Shown: in pieces, positions 63,264 to 64,000 of the stretch
How positions within the stretch are numbered: the stretch's first letter is position 1
Layout: each line of letters opens with the position of its first letter
Assembly (NCBI RefSeq): GCF_027945075.1
Contig: NZ_CP116034.1
Coordinates: forward strand, 2,046,001-2,110,000
Reading direction: 5' to 3'
DNA length: 64,000 nt
Source of the DNA: Chryseobacterium sp. CY350
GTDB lineage: Bacteria > Bacteroidota > Bacteroidia > Flavobacteriales > Weeksellaceae
Position numbers and translations under genes: made by a program
The notes under the pieces: model-generated
Databases searched by the model: none
Told to the model about the DNA's origin: nothing
The model's input: only the letters and a program-made list of their open reading frames with translations

Positions 63264-63805
63264 TGTTTTACAAGGGTATAATTGTATTCAACATTCACAT
63301 TTTCAGCGACTTTTTTCATTACCATTTTTGGAACAGTAACTTTAAAATCTACCGGTTTTGCTACAAACCCACCCTGCATAAATATCTTACCGTCTTTCAT
63401 AGAAATCATTGCAGTTGAAGAAACTGCTTTGTCAACACCATGGAAATTTAAGGTTCCCTGAATTGTGTATTTCTGCGGATTGGCAGTCAATTTAGTTTTA
63501 TCAAAGCCCTGTATTTTACCTTTGAAAGTCGTTTTCGGATATTTTGCCGTTTCGGCGTAGCTTTCATTAAAGTGTTCCTGCATCAGTTTCACTGTAAACT
63601 GAAAATTTTTCACCATTGATATTGACGCCATTTCGCCTGTGTCTGAATTTAGAATAACAGTATTAGAGTTATCCTTTGCAGATACATCTTCAAATAATGG
63701 CACAGAAGCTTCAAAGCTTACTTTACCTGTTTTCGAACTGTATTTTTGTGCTGAAATCATATTTCCAAAAAATATTGAAAATATGATGATTGTTAAATTT
63801 TTCAT
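63260..63805 (-). CDS. YceI-family protein (second paralogue)
   Basis: A 181-residue exported YceI-like protein (signal peptide about residues 1-19, MISAQ). SFEASVPLFEDVSAKDNSNTVILNSDTGEMASISMVKNFQF and FKGKIQGFDKTKL, IQGTLNFHGVDK fit the divergent YceI group found in Bacteroidota respiratory or oxidative clusters, more distant than the copy at 21142. Overlaps the ankyrin gene start by four bases. Confidence 0.8.
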   Translation of the reverse strand: MKNLTIIIFSIFFGNMISAQKYSSKTGKVSFEASVPLFEDVSAKDNSNTVILNSDTGEMASISMVKNFQFTVKLMQEHFNESYAETAKYPKTTFKGKIQGFDKTKLTANPQKYTIQGTLNFHGVDKAVSSTAMISMKDGKIFMQGGFVAKPVDFKVTVPKMVMKKVAENVNVEYNYTLVKQ

Positions 63806-63815
63806 ATTCTAAATT

Positions 63816-64000
63816 TTAATTCTCCACAAGACCATCAGCCTTCCATTTAATGAAAGTATTGATCTGACTCACAGATAAAGCTCCTCCTTGAGGCATTTTC
63901 TGAGGATCTCCGTTTGGTCTCTGGATTCTGTCTATGATGTTATCTATGTTATTCTTGACCTGATTGTAGTTCGTTAACGGCTGAAATGAAGCCGATCCCG
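63816..64000 (-). CDS. Cytochrome-c-like protein, C-terminal fragment
   Basis: The frame runs from the window edge to a stop at 63816-63818 (about 60 residues). The tail NIIDRIQRPNGDPQKMPQGGALSVSQINTFIKWKADGL matches the C-terminus of c-type cytochrome domains, where MPQGG supplies the axial Met and the IxxWKxDG helix closes the fold. The heme motif CxxCH lies beyond the window. Operon mate of YceI, ankyrin and DOMON-like genes, pointing to a periplasmic or surface electron-transfer function. Confidence 0.65.
   Translation of the reverse strand, partial: GSASFQPLTNYNQVKNNIDNIIDRIQRPNGDPQKMPQGGALSVSQINTFIKWKADGLVEN

Overview
The window is AT-rich DNA from a member of the Bacteroidota, most probably a Chryseobacterium-like flavobacterium (Weeksellaceae). 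The evidence is: promoters with the Bacteroidota -7 element TAnnTTTG and few visible Shine-Dalgarno sequences; a SusC/SusD pair; proteins with C-terminal type IX secretion (T9SS) sorting domains; a TamB/TamL pair; and pyrG-yidC and HupE/DUF6702/M1-peptidase neighbourhoods. Nothing was searched against a database; all names come from reading the proteins.

Layout. 1-1.1 kb: the 5' part of a menE-like ligase gene, then two identical tRNA-Gln genes, each with its own promoter and terminator. 1.4-8.8 kb: tamB-tamL (outer-membrane assembly). 9.2-21.7 kb: yihY/brkB-like gene, argS, a SusC/SusD pair, rnhB, yidC, pyrG, yceI. 21.8-30.9 kb: radA, a secreted T9SS metalloprotease, an AcpH-like hydrolase, DUF6702 and HupE genes with a ParE-type toxin-antitoxin module between them, an M1 peptidase and a [12 protein letters not shown] exported protein. 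31.1-33.5 kb: groES-groEL, split by an inserted four-helix-bundle (rRNA-IVS-type) gene with inverted GCTTTTGGC repeats on both sides. 33.7-41.3 kb: an accessory region with an HNH protein, a DUF2971 protein, a Kelch protein and an integron-like cassette array. 41.3-50.2 kb: a membrane-anchored ToxR-like regulator divergent from an exported protein, DUF2200, an alpha/beta hydrolase, a frameshifted T9SS protein, a CPBP protease and an ABC exporter. 50.3-60.3 kb: truA, lpxK, a TlpA-like lipoprotein, dinB, alpha-amylase, carboxylesterase, alcohol dehydrogenase, and an HxlR regulator divergent from an NmrA-like gene. 60.4-64 kb: an NPP-type phosphodiesterase and a cluster encoding a DOMON-like T9SS protein, an ankyrin protein, a YceI protein and the C-terminus of a cytochrome-c-like protein.

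The most interesting structure is the integron-like locus at 36948-40916. A tyrosine recombinase on the minus strand (now frameshifted) is divergent from an attI-like region that carries a TAnnTTTG promoter element next to the insertion point. Two plus-strand cassettes follow. Each cassette ends in an attC-like imperfect palindrome of about 130 bp whose left core is the exact reverse complement of the first nine bases of the same cassette (GTTAGCAGA with TCTGCTAAC; GTTACAAGC with GCTTGTAAC), as expected for integron cassettes. The recombinase looks XerC/D-like and lacks the extra domain of classical IntI. Cassette 1 encodes a small lipoprotein. Cassette 2 encodes a PD-(D/E)XK nuclease-DUF2075 helicase fusion, a plausible anti-phage protein.

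A second unexplained structure is a set of three intergenic arrays (27225-27434, 41062-41229, 57418-57543). Their units differ in sequence between arrays and have diverged within each array, yet the unit length stays at exactly 21 bp, which equals two helical turns or seven codons.
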